Assembly (NCBI RefSeq): GCF_014696435.1 | Contig: NZ_JACJQG010000013.1 | Location: forward strand, 1-64,000 | Direction: 5' to 3' | DNA: 64,000 nt | Source: Calothrix anomala FACHB-343 | GTDB taxonomy: Bacteria > Cyanobacteriota > Cyanobacteriia > Cyanobacteriales > Nostocaceae | In this document: positions 54,610-64,000 of the stretch, piece by piece | Position numbering within the stretch: the first letter of the stretch is position 1 | Layout of the letters: every line of letters begins with the position of its first letter | Notes under the pieces: model-generated | The model's input: the letters and a program-made list of their open reading frames with translations, nothing else | Told to the model about the DNA's origin: nothing | The model's database searches: none | Program-made: the position numbers and the translations under genes

Positions 54610-56613
54610 TTACTTTTGTTCCAAGAAAATACCAATGCCGTTGTGAACGCGGGCAGCAGTATTAGGGGAACGGTCAAGCAATTGCCCACCTAGATAAAGA
54701 CTGGTGGAACTGCCACCGTCTAAATTGAGGGCATCTACACAACCTAGAAGTTGCATGAGTTGAGCATGTTCCGCTAAAGTTGGGCCGGGGCCGCCTGCAC
54801 GGTTGTGTGTGGCTGTAATCATCAATTGACCTGTACTATTGGTACAGATACCACTGCGAATTGCTTTTTCCGTAATAAAGGCATCGCTAAATTTTTCGGC
54901 TTTAGCATCGAGGACAATTTGACGATTTTTGATGAGTAGCGGCCCAGCACCGATAATGTTGGGATAACGACTAAATTCACTAGAAATTGTGGTGCTAGTA
55001 ATGTTTAGTGCGGTACCTATTGGTAATTGGGCAGCCGTATTGACAGCGTTACCTCGAAAAACAAGCAGGTAGCCATCAGGGGGAATAGGAAAGCTTGTTT
55101 GCCCAGCTTTACCACCCGGTAATTGAGTGATAACTTGCTCTTTCTGGACTGTCAAGATGATTTCGTTATCTGAAAGGGGGGTGTAAAACTGTCCCCAAAG
55201 GCTGGTGTAACGGGCTATACCAGTTTGAATATAGGCACTGTTAAGGAATAATATCGGCGATCGCAGATTATTCGCTGTTGTTAATGTTTCTTGTAAGGTG
55301 AGGCGATCGAAGTAAAATTCTCCGGCATCGTTCCAAGCGATCGCACCTCGGTTTAATATCGGCCCGGATATCCATTGACCATTTTGGCGAATTGCACCTA
55401 AAGGTAAGCGATTATTGCGGTTAAAGTAACCAGCATTAATCGCAGCTGCGGCTGAATATCTCGGTGCTATTTGCATTAAAGGGGCAGTTCCCTCCACTGC
55501 ATTAGGATTACTGCGAATCGGTTTGAGGGTTAGCCCAAAGGCGCGGGGATTAATTTCTAGCCAAACAACTGGAAAGCGTTCTTTTCCTAAATTAACTATC
55601 TGCTGTCGCCAGCGTAATCCCCTAGCCCAAGTAATATCTTTTGCTACTAGTGCATCCGGTCGCACATCAACGATCAGGCGATTAGGATTAGCAACAGTAG
55701 TAATTCTGGGTGACATCCCAAAAGGAATGCTCAAACTAATGACTGTTTGATTGTTGACTACCTCTACTTGTTGAATCAAAGGTTCTGGTGCAGGTAATAA
55801 CTGTTTAAGCAGATTTGGTACTGGTGCTGGTAAAGGCGCTGGTAAAGGAACTGGTGGTATAGGAGTATACTTTTGTATTAAAGCCGGGTCAGCTATTCCA
55901 TCGATAGTAATTTTCCAGATGCGATTGGGGATTTTGCTTGGTTTAGCAGTTGGCGTATCTGGATCTTGAGGACTTTTGACGGGTAACTCTTGTCTAACTT
56001 GCCAAGGTGCGGGACGATCGAGATTGACAGTCAACCGCTCGCCAAAATTTTCTCGAGTTTGTGAAATTTCTCTGACATTGGCAGATGGAGTAGAAATCAC
56101 CAAAATGTTGCCATTGGCTTGGATTTGCCATCCTGCTGTCTGCACTAAATTTGTAATTTCTAAATAGCGGTATCCTCTTTGCAGCCAAGCATTTAAAGAA
56201 ATTGGGGTGTTACTGGGTGAAAACCAATCTATTGGTTGTTCGACAGGATTGTTAGTATTTAATAAATCCACTCCGATTAATTGCCGGAGTACACCGTCAC
56301 TGATGTAAATTGTCGGTTGATCTGCGTTTCCCGGACGCTGTAACCAAGCGCCTGCAACAGTCCGACCATTAAGGGAAATTTGATTGCCATAGATGATACC
56401 CCAAGCTCCGGGTATTGTAGAAACCTCTGGTTTTACATTTGGTGCGGGGATATTGCTTGTCGGTAACTCTTGGGCCCTGGTAAGACTGGTAGTATATAAA
56501 CACAGTGCTGTGACAACTACAGGTGAGATATAAGTCAGAAACCATCTGCTATGACCCTGGTTGACAATAGCGTGACTGTATTTTTGGCGATCGCAATTCG
56601 GCATTTTTAACAT
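54610..56613 (-). CDS. Secreted phosphodiester glycosidase-family (NAGPA domain) protein
   Basis: 667 residues. N-terminal signal anchor (FLTYISPVVVTALCLYTTS), a stretch resembling AMIN/copper-amine-oxidase-like repeats (LPVKSPQDPD...; RITTVANPNRLIVDVRPD), a Pro-rich linker (PLPAPLPAPVP), and a C-terminal NAGPA domain: INAGYFNRNNRLPLGAIR, IGAGPLLI, MITATHNRAGGPGPTLAE, ALNLDGGSSTSLYLGG. The family hydrolyses GlcNAc-phosphodiesters; the wall or exopolysaccharide target is unknown. Convergent with nothing; next gene rightward is a doubtful small ORF. Confidence 0.88.
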   Translation of the reverse strand: MLKMPNCDRQKYSHAIVNQGHSRWFLTYISPVVVTALCLYTTSLTRAQELPTSNIPAPNVKPEVSTIPGAWGIIYGNQISLNGRTVAGAWLQRPGNADQPTIYISDGVLRQLIGVDLLNTNNPVEQPIDWFSPSNTPISLNAWLQRGYRYLEITNLVQTAGWQIQANGNILVISTPSANVREISQTRENFGERLTVNLDRPAPWQVRQELPVKSPQDPDTPTAKPSKIPNRIWKITIDGIADPALIQKYTPIPPVPLPAPLPAPVPNLLKQLLPAPEPLIQQVEVVNNQTVISLSIPFGMSPRITTVANPNRLIVDVRPDALVAKDITWARGLRWRQQIVNLGKERFPVVWLEINPRAFGLTLKPIRSNPNAVEGTAPLMQIAPRYSAAAAINAGYFNRNNRLPLGAIRQNGQWISGPILNRGAIAWNDAGEFYFDRLTLQETLTTANNLRSPILFLNSAYIQTGIARYTSLWGQFYTPLSDNEIILTVQKEQVITQLPGGKAGQTSFPIPPDGYLLVFRGNAVNTAAQLPIGTALNITSTTISSEFSRYPNIIGAGPLLIKNRQIVLDAKAEKFSDAFITEKAIRSGICTNSTGQLMITATHNRAGGPGPTLAEHAQLMQLLGCVDALNLDGGSSTSLYLGGQLLDRSPNTAARVHNGIGIFLEQK

Positions 56614-56879
56614 TATTTACGAGATACTTGGAAAAGTGTTCACCCAAGATATAGGTTCACTTATGATGCAGAATTATTAAACAATCACGAGCTGAGTTGG
56701 AAATAAAAGTGATAGTATATATAATGGCTCGTTATCTCTTGTAGACGAAAATAACCATTTCTTCATAAAACTACTGCAACTCAGTGTTTTAACTGGCACT
56801 TTCAGCAGCCCAAGACAATCGTCATGGTAATTAATGCTGGATTGAATTATTCCCTCCTCACCGATGTTTGCTACTGTTG

Positions 56880-57116
56880 CTACTTGAGTGAGGTATAGCT
56901 AGTAGTGACGCCAGTGGCAATCAATAAAATCAACAAAAATTTTAGATACCAAGAGCAATATTTAGGAAGTGTCAAATGGGCATATAGTGGAATAGGCTGA
57001 ATTTTCTGACTGTATTCAGGTAACTTCAGCAACTTTGCTGTCAGGTTGGTAATAACTACCTTTACCTGAAAAATCACTGTCATCGGGAAAAGAATTGAGA
57101 AAACACTTAGCTTCAC
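56880..57116 (-). CDS. Possible small hydrophobic protein
   Basis: 78-residue frame with two hydrophobic helices (about residues 3-26 and 58-74). No family known and composition is not decisive, so this may be chance. Confidence 0.3.
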   Translation of the reverse strand: MKLSVFSILFPMTVIFQVKVVITNLTAKLLKLPEYSQKIQPIPLYAHLTLPKYCSWYLKFLLILLIATGVTTSYTSLK

Positions 57117-57339
57117 GATATAAATATAAAGCTAATAGTTGAAAAGTAATTTAGCTAACTCAGCATAAACACATAAAAATAACGCGAATATTTTAACACG
57201 GGTAAACCTATAGATAGAACCGAAGTTAAATTTTTCCCCTAAATTTCGGTGTTGATATTTTTCCCCCATTGCTCAAGGTTGAGAAGTTTTTCTCACAAGC
57301 AGCAGCAAAATTCGTAACTCAGGATTTCAGGAACAGTCT

Positions 57340-60300
57340 ATGAATAATCAACCAAGGAAGCAAGTGCAGAATATGACATTTTCAGATACTGACTCACAGG
57401 GTAATTACCAAGGACAAAGGTGGTTAGTTGAGGAACGGGATGCTTGTGGTGTAGGGTTTATCGCCCATCGCCTAAATTCTGCCAGCCACGAAATTGTGGA
57501 CAAAGCTTTAACAGCTTTGACTTGCTTAGAACACCGGGGTGGTTGTAGTGCCGATCGAGATTCAGGGGATGGTGCAGGGATATTGACTGCTATACCTTGG
57601 GAGTTGTTCCAAGACTATATCCCCAGGGGGACAGAATCTAACTCTACCAGCAATTTAGCAGTAGGGATGATTTTCTTACCGCAAGACCCCGAAGCCGCGC
57701 AAAAATCGCGGGTAATGGTGGAAAAAATTGCGGCTGAAGAAAAATTTACTGTGCTGGGATGGCGAGTAGTCCCCGTACAGCCAGAGACATTGGGGATACA
57801 AGCGAAAGAAAATCAACCGCAAATTGAACAAGTCTTTTTAGCTGGGGCGACAAGCGGTGAAGAACTAGAAAGGGCGCTATATATCACCAGACGGCGGATT
57901 TTTAAAGTAGCTAAAAGTATTTCTGAAGACTTTTATATCTGCTCCTTGTCGAGTCGCACAATTGTTTATAAAGGGATGGTGCGTTCGGCGGTATTGGGAG
58001 AGTTTTATCTAGATTTAAAAAATCCGGCTTATAAAAGTGCTTTTGCTGTTTATCACCGCCGCTTTAGCACCAATACCATGCCCAAGTGGCCTTTAGCTCA
58101 ACCCATGCGGTTGTTGGGTCATAATGGCGAAATCAACACTTTGTTAGGCAATATTAACTGGATGATGGCGAGGGAAGCGACTTTAGCCCATCCAGTCTGG
58201 GGCGATCGCATTGAAGAATTCAAGCCCTTAGTTCATATTGACAATAGCGACTCAGCTACATTAGATAACGTCCTCGAACTCTTAGTGCGATCGGGACGCA
58301 GCCCCTTAGAAGGCTTGATGATGCTAGTTCCCGAAGCTTATCAAAATCAGCCTTCTTTGCAAGATTATCCAGAGATTACCGATTTTTACGAATATTACAG
58401 TGGTTTGCAAGAAGCGTGGGATGGCCCGGCATTATTAGTATTTAGTGATGGGCAAAAAGTAGGCGCAACCTTAGATCGTAACGGTTTAAGACCTGCACGT
58501 TACGTCATCACCAAAGATGATTACATCGTTGTGGCTTCTGAAGCTGGTGTAGTAGATCTCCCAGAAGCAAATATCGTAGAAAAAGGTAGACTCGGCCCGG
58601 GGCAAATGATCGCCGTGGATTTAACTACCAACGAAGTGCTAAAAAATTGGGAAATTAAACAACGGATTGCGAAGCAGCACCCCTATGGGGAATGGTTGCA
58701 ACAGCACCGTCAAGACCTGAAGACATTGGTAAACGGTGAGACAGCGCTGCGGGAGGGTTTCCCTCCGCAGGCGACTGCGAACCCGAAGGGGCATTATGCA
58801 ACCAGTAATGGCAATGGTAATGGCGTAGCTAGCAGCAATGGCAATGGGCATGTTGCTAATAACAACGGACACATCACCCCAGAAAAGACAATAGATAGAC
58901 AAACCTTGCTACAACATCAAGTAGCCTTTGGTTACACCACAGAAGATGTAGAAATGGTGATTCAGCCAATGGCGATGCAAGGTTCAGAACCCACCTTCTG
59001 TATGGGTGATGATATTCCTCTGGCGGTGTTGTCAGAAAAACCTCACTTGCTGTATGACTATTTCAAACAGCGCTTTGCGCAGGTAACTAACCCGGCGATT
59101 GACCCCTTAAGAGAAAAGCTAGTTATGTCTCTCAAGGTGGAACTAGGCGAACGGGGTAACTTATTAGAAATCAAGCCAGAATATGCAAAAAGAATCAAAC
59201 TCGATTCGCCTGTACTGACAGAAAAAGAATTAGCGGCGATTAAACTTTCCGGCTTTGCAACTGCAGAATTATCTACATTATTTGAAATTGCTTCCGGGCC
59301 AGAAGGCTTAAAAGCAGCCGTAGAGTCATTACAAGCCAAAGCGGCAGAATCAGTGCGGGCGGGTGCCAAGATTTTGATATTGAGCGATCGCTCTTCTTTA
59401 GGCACAGAATACAGCTATATTCCCCCACTGTTAGCAGTTGGCGCAGTCCACCATCACTTAATTAGTCAAGGCTTGCGGATGAAAGCCTCGCTGATTGTCG
59501 ATACAGCCCAATGTTGGAGTACTCATCACTTTGGTTGTTTGATTGGCTATGGTGCTGGTGCTGTTTGTCCTTACATGGCTTTAGATACTGTCCGCGATTG
59601 GTGGTCAGATCAGAAGACACAGCAGTTTATGACCAGAGGTCAAATTGCGACGATTACCTTAGAACAAGCGATCGCCAATTATCGCAAAGCTGTAGAATCT
59701 GGATTGCTGAAAATTCTCTCGAAAATGGGAATTTCTCTACTTTCCAGCTATCAAGCAGCCCAAATCTTTGAAGCCATCGGGATTGGTGGCGATTTATTAG
59801 CACTCGGATTCAAAGGTACAGCTTCCCGCATTGGTGGTTTGAGTGTTAGTGAATTGGCGCAGGAAATTCTCTCCTTCCACCACAAAGCTTTCCCCGAACT
59901 GACAACCAAGAAGTTAGAAAACTTAGGCTTTGTGCAGTATCGTCGTGGCGGCGAATACCACATGAACAGCCCCGAACTAGCCAAAGCATTGCATAAAGCT
60001 GTAGATGGGAAGCAATACGACCATTACGAAGTTTATAAAAAACACCTGCAAAATCGCCCAGTTACCGCCTTACGCGACTTGTTAGACTTCCAAAGCGATC
60101 GCCAATCCATTCCTTTAGAAGAAGTCGAGTCAGTTAGCGATATTGTCAAACGCTTCTGTACTGGGGGAATGTCTTTAGGTGCGTTGTCTAGAGAAGCCCA
60201 CGAAACTTTAGCGATCGCCATGAATCGCATCGGTGGTAAATCCAACTCCGGCGAAGGTGGCGAAGATCCAGTCCGTTATAACGTCTTGGATGATGTGGAT

Positions 60301-62094
60301 GAATCCGGTCATTCGCCCACCCTTCCCCACCTCAAGGGATTAAGGAATGGTGACACAGCTTCCAGTGCGATTAAACAAGTTGCATCCGGACGCTTTGGTG
60401 TGACACCCGGTTACCTAGCCAGCGCCCAGCAAATTGAAATTAAAATTGCTCAAGGTGCAAAACCAGGGGAAGGCGGACAATTACCAGGGCCAAAGGTAAG
60501 TCCTTATATCGCCATGTTGCGGCGTTCCAAGCCTGGTGTTACCTTGATTTCCCCACCACCGCACCATGATATTTACTCCATTGAAGACCTGGCCCAGTTA
60601 ATTTTTGACCTGCATCAAATTAACCCCAAAGCACAGGTATCTGTGAAGTTAGTCGCAGAAATTGGTATTGGTACCATCGCCGCAGGTGTAGCGAAAGCGA
60701 ACGCCGATATCATCCAAATTTCCGGTCATGATGGCGGTACAGGTGCTTCACCTCTGAGTTCGATTAAACACGCTGGTTCACCGTGGGAACTCGGATTAAG
60801 CGAAGTCCATCGCGTACTCATGGAGAACAGTTTGCGCGATCGCGTAATTCTGCGTGTTGATGGCGGTATCAAGAGTGGTTGGGATGTCCTCATTGGTGCC
60901 TTGATGGGCGGCGAAGAATTTGGTTTCGGTTCCATCGCCATGATTGCGGAAGGCTGTATTATGGCGCGGATCTGCCATACAAATAACTGTCCTGTGGGTG
61001 TCGCTTCCCAAAAAGAAGAACTCCGCAAGCGCTTCTCCGGTATGCCAGAACATGTTGTGAATTTCTTCTACTTTATCGCCGAAGAAGTACGCAGTCTATT
61101 GGCGAAGCTAGGCTATCGTTCCCTATCAGAAGTAGTTGGACGCGCAGACTTATTGAAAATGCGCGAAGACATCAAACTCACCAAAACCGAATCAATCAAT
61201 CTCAACTGCTTGCTTCAGTTACCAGATACTAAAGAAAATCGTAGCTGGTTGGTGCATGAAGAAGTTCACAGCAACGGTGCAGTGATCGATGATGAATTAC
61301 TCGCAGATCCAGACATTTTAGCGGCGATTTGTCATCAATCGACCATCTCCAAAACCGTGAAAATCGTCAACACCGATAGAACCGTGGGTGCGAGATTATC
61401 CGGCGCGATCGCTTCTAAATACGGTGATAGCGGCTTCGCAGGACAAATTCATCTCAACTTCCAAGGTAGTGTGGGTCAAAGTTTTGGCGCTTTCAACCTA
61501 CCCGGTATGATTCTCCGTCTCGAAGGCGAAGCCAACGACTATGTAGGTAAAGGAATGCATGGTGGTGAAATCATCATCAAACCCCCAGCTAATGCTAGCT
61601 ATGACCCAGCACAAAACGTCATCGTTGGCAATACCTGTCTCTATGGTGCTACTGGTGGCGTATTATTCGCCAACGGTTTAGCGGGAGAACGGTTTGCTGT
61701 GCGTAACTCCAAAGGTGTCGCCGTGATTGAAGGCGCTGGCGATCACTGCTGCGAATACATGACAGGTGGTGTAATTATCGTCCTCGGTAAAGTTGGACGC
61801 AACGTTGCTGCGGGGATGACAGGTGGATTAGCTTACTTCTTAGATGAAGATGGTTCTTTCCCTGAATTAGTGAACAAGGATATTGTCAAGATTCAACGAG
61901 TTAGCACCGAAGCAGGTGAGAAACAACTCAAAGACTTAATTCAAACACATTGCGATCGCACTGGTTCGCCTAAAGCGAAATTAATTCTCCAAAATTGGCA
62001 AGAATACTTACCTAAATTCTGGCAATTAGTACCACCTTCTGAGGCTGATGGCCCGGAAGCTAATCCCCAAATTAAACAATTGAGTGCAGTTTAA
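57340..62094 (+). CDS. gltS: Ferredoxin-dependent glutamate synthase (Fd-GOGAT)
   Basis: 1584 residues. Makes two glutamates from glutamine and 2-oxoglutarate with ferredoxin. Amidotransferase domain: nucleophile C36 in ERDACGVGF (exposed after processing), EHRGG and FSTNTMP. The synthase domain has [14 protein letters not shown] and [12 protein letters not shown], the loop 4 region, and the 3Fe-4S cysteines C1206, C1212 and C1217 ([15 protein letters not shown]). C-terminal GXGXG beta-helix domain ([11 protein letters not shown]). An internal Met12 (57373) may be the true start. A Gly/Asn-rich insert with a palindromic repeat lies at residues ~468-515. Confidence 0.95.
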   Translation: MNNQPRKQVQNMTFSDTDSQGNYQGQRWLVEERDACGVGFIAHRLNSASHEIVDKALTALTCLEHRGGCSADRDSGDGAGILTAIPWELFQDYIPRGTESNSTSNLAVGMIFLPQDPEAAQKSRVMVEKIAAEEKFTVLGWRVVPVQPETLGIQAKENQPQIEQVFLAGATSGEELERALYITRRRIFKVAKSISEDFYICSLSSRTIVYKGMVRSAVLGEFYLDLKNPAYKSAFAVYHRRFSTNTMPKWPLAQPMRLLGHNGEINTLLGNINWMMAREATLAHPVWGDRIEEFKPLVHIDNSDSATLDNVLELLVRSGRSPLEGLMMLVPEAYQNQPSLQDYPEITDFYEYYSGLQEAWDGPALLVFSDGQKVGATLDRNGLRPARYVITKDDYIVVASEAGVVDLPEANIVEKGRLGPGQMIAVDLTTNEVLKNWEIKQRIAKQHPYGEWLQQHRQDLKTLVNGETALREGFPPQATANPKGHYATSNGNGNGVASSNGNGHVANNNGHITPEKTIDRQTLLQHQVAFGYTTEDVEMVIQPMAMQGSEPTFCMGDDIPLAVLSEKPHLLYDYFKQRFAQVTNPAIDPLREKLVMSLKVELGERGNLLEIKPEYAKRIKLDSPVLTEKELAAIKLSGFATAELSTLFEIASGPEGLKAAVESLQAKAAESVRAGAKILILSDRSSLGTEYSYIPPLLAVGAVHHHLISQGLRMKASLIVDTAQCWSTHHFGCLIGYGAGAVCPYMALDTVRDWWSDQKTQQFMTRGQIATITLEQAIANYRKAVESGLLKILSKMGISLLSSYQAAQIFEAIGIGGDLLALGFKGTASRIGGLSVSELAQEILSFHHKAFPELTTKKLENLGFVQYRRGGEYHMNSPELAKALHKAVDGKQYDHYEVYKKHLQNRPVTALRDLLDFQSDRQSIPLEEVESVSDIVKRFCTGGMSLGALSREAHETLAIAMNRIGGKSNSGEGGEDPVRYNVLDDVDESGHSPTLPHLKGLRNGDTASSAIKQVASGRFGVTPGYLASAQQIEIKIAQGAKPGEGGQLPGPKVSPYIAMLRRSKPGVTLISPPPHHDIYSIEDLAQLIFDLHQINPKAQVSVKLVAEIGIGTIAAGVAKANADIIQISGHDGGTGASPLSSIKHAGSPWELGLSEVHRVLMENSLRDRVILRVDGGIKSGWDVLIGALMGGEEFGFGSIAMIAEGCIMARICHTNNCPVGVASQKEELRKRFSGMPEHVVNFFYFIAEEVRSLLAKLGYRSLSEVVGRADLLKMREDIKLTKTESINLNCLLQLPDTKENRSWLVHEEVHSNGAVIDDELLADPDILAAICHQSTISKTVKIVNTDRTVGARLSGAIASKYGDSGFAGQIHLNFQGSVGQSFGAFNLPGMILRLEGEANDYVGKGMHGGEIIIKPPANASYDPAQNVIVGNTCLYGATGGVLFANGLAGERFAVRNSKGVAVIEGAGDHCCEYMTGGVIIVLGKVGRNVAAGMTGGLAYFLDEDGSFPELVNKDIVKIQRVSTEAGEKQLKDLIQTHCDRTGSPKAKLILQNWQEYLPKFWQLVPPSEADGPEANPQIKQLSAV
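58747..58793. repeat. In-frame palindromic repeat inside gltS
   Basis: CTGCGGGAGGG-TTT-CCCTCCGCAG is a near-perfect hairpin followed by GCGACTGCGAACCCGAAGGGG, a sequence type I recall as a dispersed Nostoc repeat. It is translated as part of the linker [14 protein letters not shown]. Confidence 0.75.
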
Positions 62095-62137
62095 GGATTG
62101 AGTTTGTAGTCAGGACTAAGTTTCTGGCTACATTAAA

Positions 62138-62181
62138 AAGGGACACAGGTAATTAAATTTATCTGTGTCCCTTGATTTTTT
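62138..62181 (+). terminator. Terminator of gltS
   Basis: AAGGGACACAG (62138-62148) pairs with CTGTGTCCCTT (62163-62173), followed by GATTTTTTATTTT. Confidence 0.9.
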
Positions 62182-62458
62182 ATTTTGGATTTATGCAGAT
62201 TTGTGAGAAATCTCTAGGGTTTTATTTGGTTTGCAGAATTAACTACAGATTGTTTTCACCCTAAGATCATGATTTCAAAATCAAATAGTAACTCAATGGC
62301 TAATTGAGGTTTGAAATTTAAACGCAAAGAGGCGCAAAGGGAAGAGCAGAGGTACGCAGAGAATTAATGAAAGTTGTAATTAGCTAAATAAGGTCAAGAG
62401 ATTGTAACCAATGACAAATGACAATTGTACAGACGCGATTCATCGCGTCTCTGAGCAA
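62182..62458. other. Gap gltS / deacetylase with palindrome
   Basis: Holds another copy of the 20-bp palindrome AGACGCGATTCATCGCGTCT (62431-62450), again preceded by ACAATTGTAC. No gene is seen. Confidence 0.6.
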
Positions 62459-63367
62459 TCACTTTTTATTTGCTGCTATTTTTTGTTCTTTCTCTTGCAT
62501 TTCTAAGAGTTCTGGAACAGTGACAAAGCTGTAGCCTTCTTTGCGGAAGTTTTCAATTATAGTTGGTAAAGCTGCTACGGTTTGGGAACGATTACCACCG
62601 CCATCATGTAAGAGTACAATTCCACCAGGTTTAGCGGTTCTAAAGACATTATTGACTAAGTTTGGCACAGAGGGGCGCGAATAATCTTTAGAGTCAGAAG
62701 ACCACATGATAATAGCGTATTTGCTATTTCTGGCGTAAGCCGCTACACCATTGCGCATATTGCCTCCTGGTGGGCGAAATAAGTTAGTTTTCACCCCTGT
62801 CAGTTGATAAATTAAGCTAGTGGTATTCTCAATTTCATAAGCCGCAGTTTGGGGATTCATGTGATGATACCAGTGATGCCAAGTATGGTTGGCGATCGTG
62901 TGACCCTCAGCTACTACTCGCTTTGTTAAATCGGGAAAATTTTTGACGTTCTGTCCAACGACAAAAAATGTCCCCTTGATATCATTCTTTTTTAAGATAT
63001 CTAGTACTTGTGCAGTGCTTTCCGGCCAAGGGCCATCATCAAAAGTCAGCGCAATCACTTTCTTATCTGGACTGAGTTTCGCTGATTCAATGGTTGCACC
63101 GAGAAAACTTTGTGGTACAGCATAAGCAAAACCTTTAGCTGAAGCTTGTTTTTGCCAACTTGTCAGCATCGTGCTTCTTAAACCTTCAATTCGCGCCTGA
63201 GTCCCAGCTTTAGCAGATGTAGCGATTTCATTTATACTCTGCTGACTCTGTGCTTCTGAGGTATTCGGTTTAACAAGCAACATCAAGCCCAGACTAAAAC
63301 TACTGACTAAAGCAACCAGCGCAATTAATAGTCCTTGCGGCCAAAAAAACGACTTATGATTTTCCAC
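62459..63367 (-). CDS. Polysaccharide deacetylase (NodB, carbohydrate esterase 4)
   Basis: 302 residues, membrane-anchored by residues ~12-32. NodB motifs: TFDDGPWPES (D110, D111), HTWHH (metal H161 and H165), FRPPGG and VLLHDGG. Removes N-acetyl groups from peptidoglycan or exopolysaccharide, in the periplasm. Single gene, promoter in the long gap to its right. Confidence 0.92.
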   Translation of the reverse strand: MENHKSFFWPQGLLIALVALVSSFSLGLMLLVKPNTSEAQSQQSINEIATSAKAGTQARIEGLRSTMLTSWQKQASAKGFAYAVPQSFLGATIESAKLSPDKKVIALTFDDGPWPESTAQVLDILKKNDIKGTFFVVGQNVKNFPDLTKRVVAEGHTIANHTWHHWYHHMNPQTAAYEIENTTSLIYQLTGVKTNLFRPPGGNMRNGVAAYARNSKYAIIMWSSDSKDYSRPSVPNLVNNVFRTAKPGGIVLLHDGGGNRSQTVAALPTIIENFRKEGYSFVTVPELLEMQEKEQKIAANKK

Positions 63368-64000
63368 TTCATAGCTCCTTCAAGGGTCAAACCATCAAAC
63401 ACGTACATGGCAGTACGTTACCAGATATCTTTTTACACAATTAGATACAGTAATAATTACTGCTATTCTTGAAATTTTTAATCAAGATTAACAGAAATTT
63501 CGTGATTAGTCATATATGTAAAAAATTACAATGAAATCCAGGTTCTCTAGTTTCCAGAAAACCGATACATACACGATATTAGGTAATTATGTCAACTCAT
63601 AAATACCTAAGGCTTTGAACTTGCATTCATCATAATTAGTCAGCACAATTAGTCAACAGTAAAACTAGGTAATTTACTGCAACTTATGCAAATTATGTTA
63701 GTAACAGAACTAAATTGTCCGAGACCTCTTGCTTATTATTTGATAAATTAGGAAACCATTGACCTATACTGAACTTAGGCTGATTAATTCCCTAAGTTTT
63801 GGCAAATCTATCAGCTAACTAATTAGCTTGTTTAGAAATATCTAAGCAAAAGCATTGTACTAATTATTCAGTTTTGTTAGACGACTAGGTATATTGTACT
63901 GTTGACAGTTGATTTTTCTTTTTTAAGAAAAAGTTAAATTTTCAACTAGTAAACGATTAACCTTATCTTCCATAGAGTAGAGAGACTATATTGACTAAGA
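63368..64000. other. Long AT-rich gap to window edge
   Basis: 633 bp without a supported ORF, RNA gene or terminator. Contains the deacetylase promoter and may hold regulatory DNA of a gene beyond the edge. Confidence 0.4.

Noticed and set aside
1-64000. tRNA or rRNA genes
   Set aside because: No T-loop (GGTTCGANTC) plus acceptor-stem pairing was noticed anywhere by eye.

Overview
The window reads as a chromosomal segment of a filamentous, probably heterocyst-forming cyanobacterium (Nostocales; Nostoc, Calothrix or Tolypothrix type). Evidence: very frequent HIP1 octamers (GCGATCGC), many short tandem heptamer repeats between genes, ferredoxin-dependent glutamate synthase, cyanobacterium-type RNase E, cyanobacterial DUF families (DUF1822, DUF1830, DUF1997, DUF4079, DUF6761), and an OmpR regulator behind a textbook NtcA promoter. 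From memory, the order ABC ATPase / nrrA / DUF6761 ... rne-rnhB ... pheA ... rpsJ-tufA-fusA-rpsG-rpsL ... gltS resembles Nostoc sp. PCC 7120. I could not run any comparison.

Layout. 1-8 kb: a two-partner secretion locus. A large repetitive TpsA exoprotein runs off the left edge, followed by a trypsin-fold protein that has lost its catalytic His and Ser, and a divergent TpsB outer-membrane transporter. 7.7-16 kb: a PH-like membrane protein, an orphan ABC ATPase, nrrA, DUF6761, a STAND/NB-ARC ATPase without sensor repeats, an IS607-type element (serine transposase plus TnpB nuclease), queD and small unknown genes. 17-27 kb, all on the minus strand: ribD, then a signalling block (DUF2207 protein, LuxR-type response regulator, CHAT protease fused through a membrane segment to a periplasmic binding domain, DUF1822 protein, sigma-70-like factor, Ser/Thr kinase with TPRs). 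27-38 kb: DUF4079, DUF1830, two-domain radical SAM, DICT sensor plus pentapeptide protein, a broken VapBC pair, a CPBP protease, clpS, an aminotransferase and a STAS protein. 38.8-47 kb: radical SAM/DUF2344 fusion, rne, rnhB, DUF1997, pheA. 47-54 kb: Lon-N-domain protein and the str operon rpsL-rpsG-fusA-tufA-rpsJ, then an IscA-type protein and a cupin. 54-64 kb: phosphodiester glycosidase, Fd-GOGAT and polysaccharide deacetylase.

How parts work together. The TPS genes form one secretion unit. The CHAT-membrane-binding protein, with the DUF1822 and sigma-like genes directly upstream, looks like a ligand-triggered transmembrane proteolytic signalling module and is the best candidate here for an undescribed system. 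nrrA and gltS tie the region to nitrogen control. The str operon and rne/rnhB are housekeeping. Intergenic DNA is unusually rich in dispersed palindromes and heptamer repeats; one palindrome lies in frame inside gltS, and another repeat cluster separates a VapB-like antitoxin gene from the remnant of its VapC toxin.
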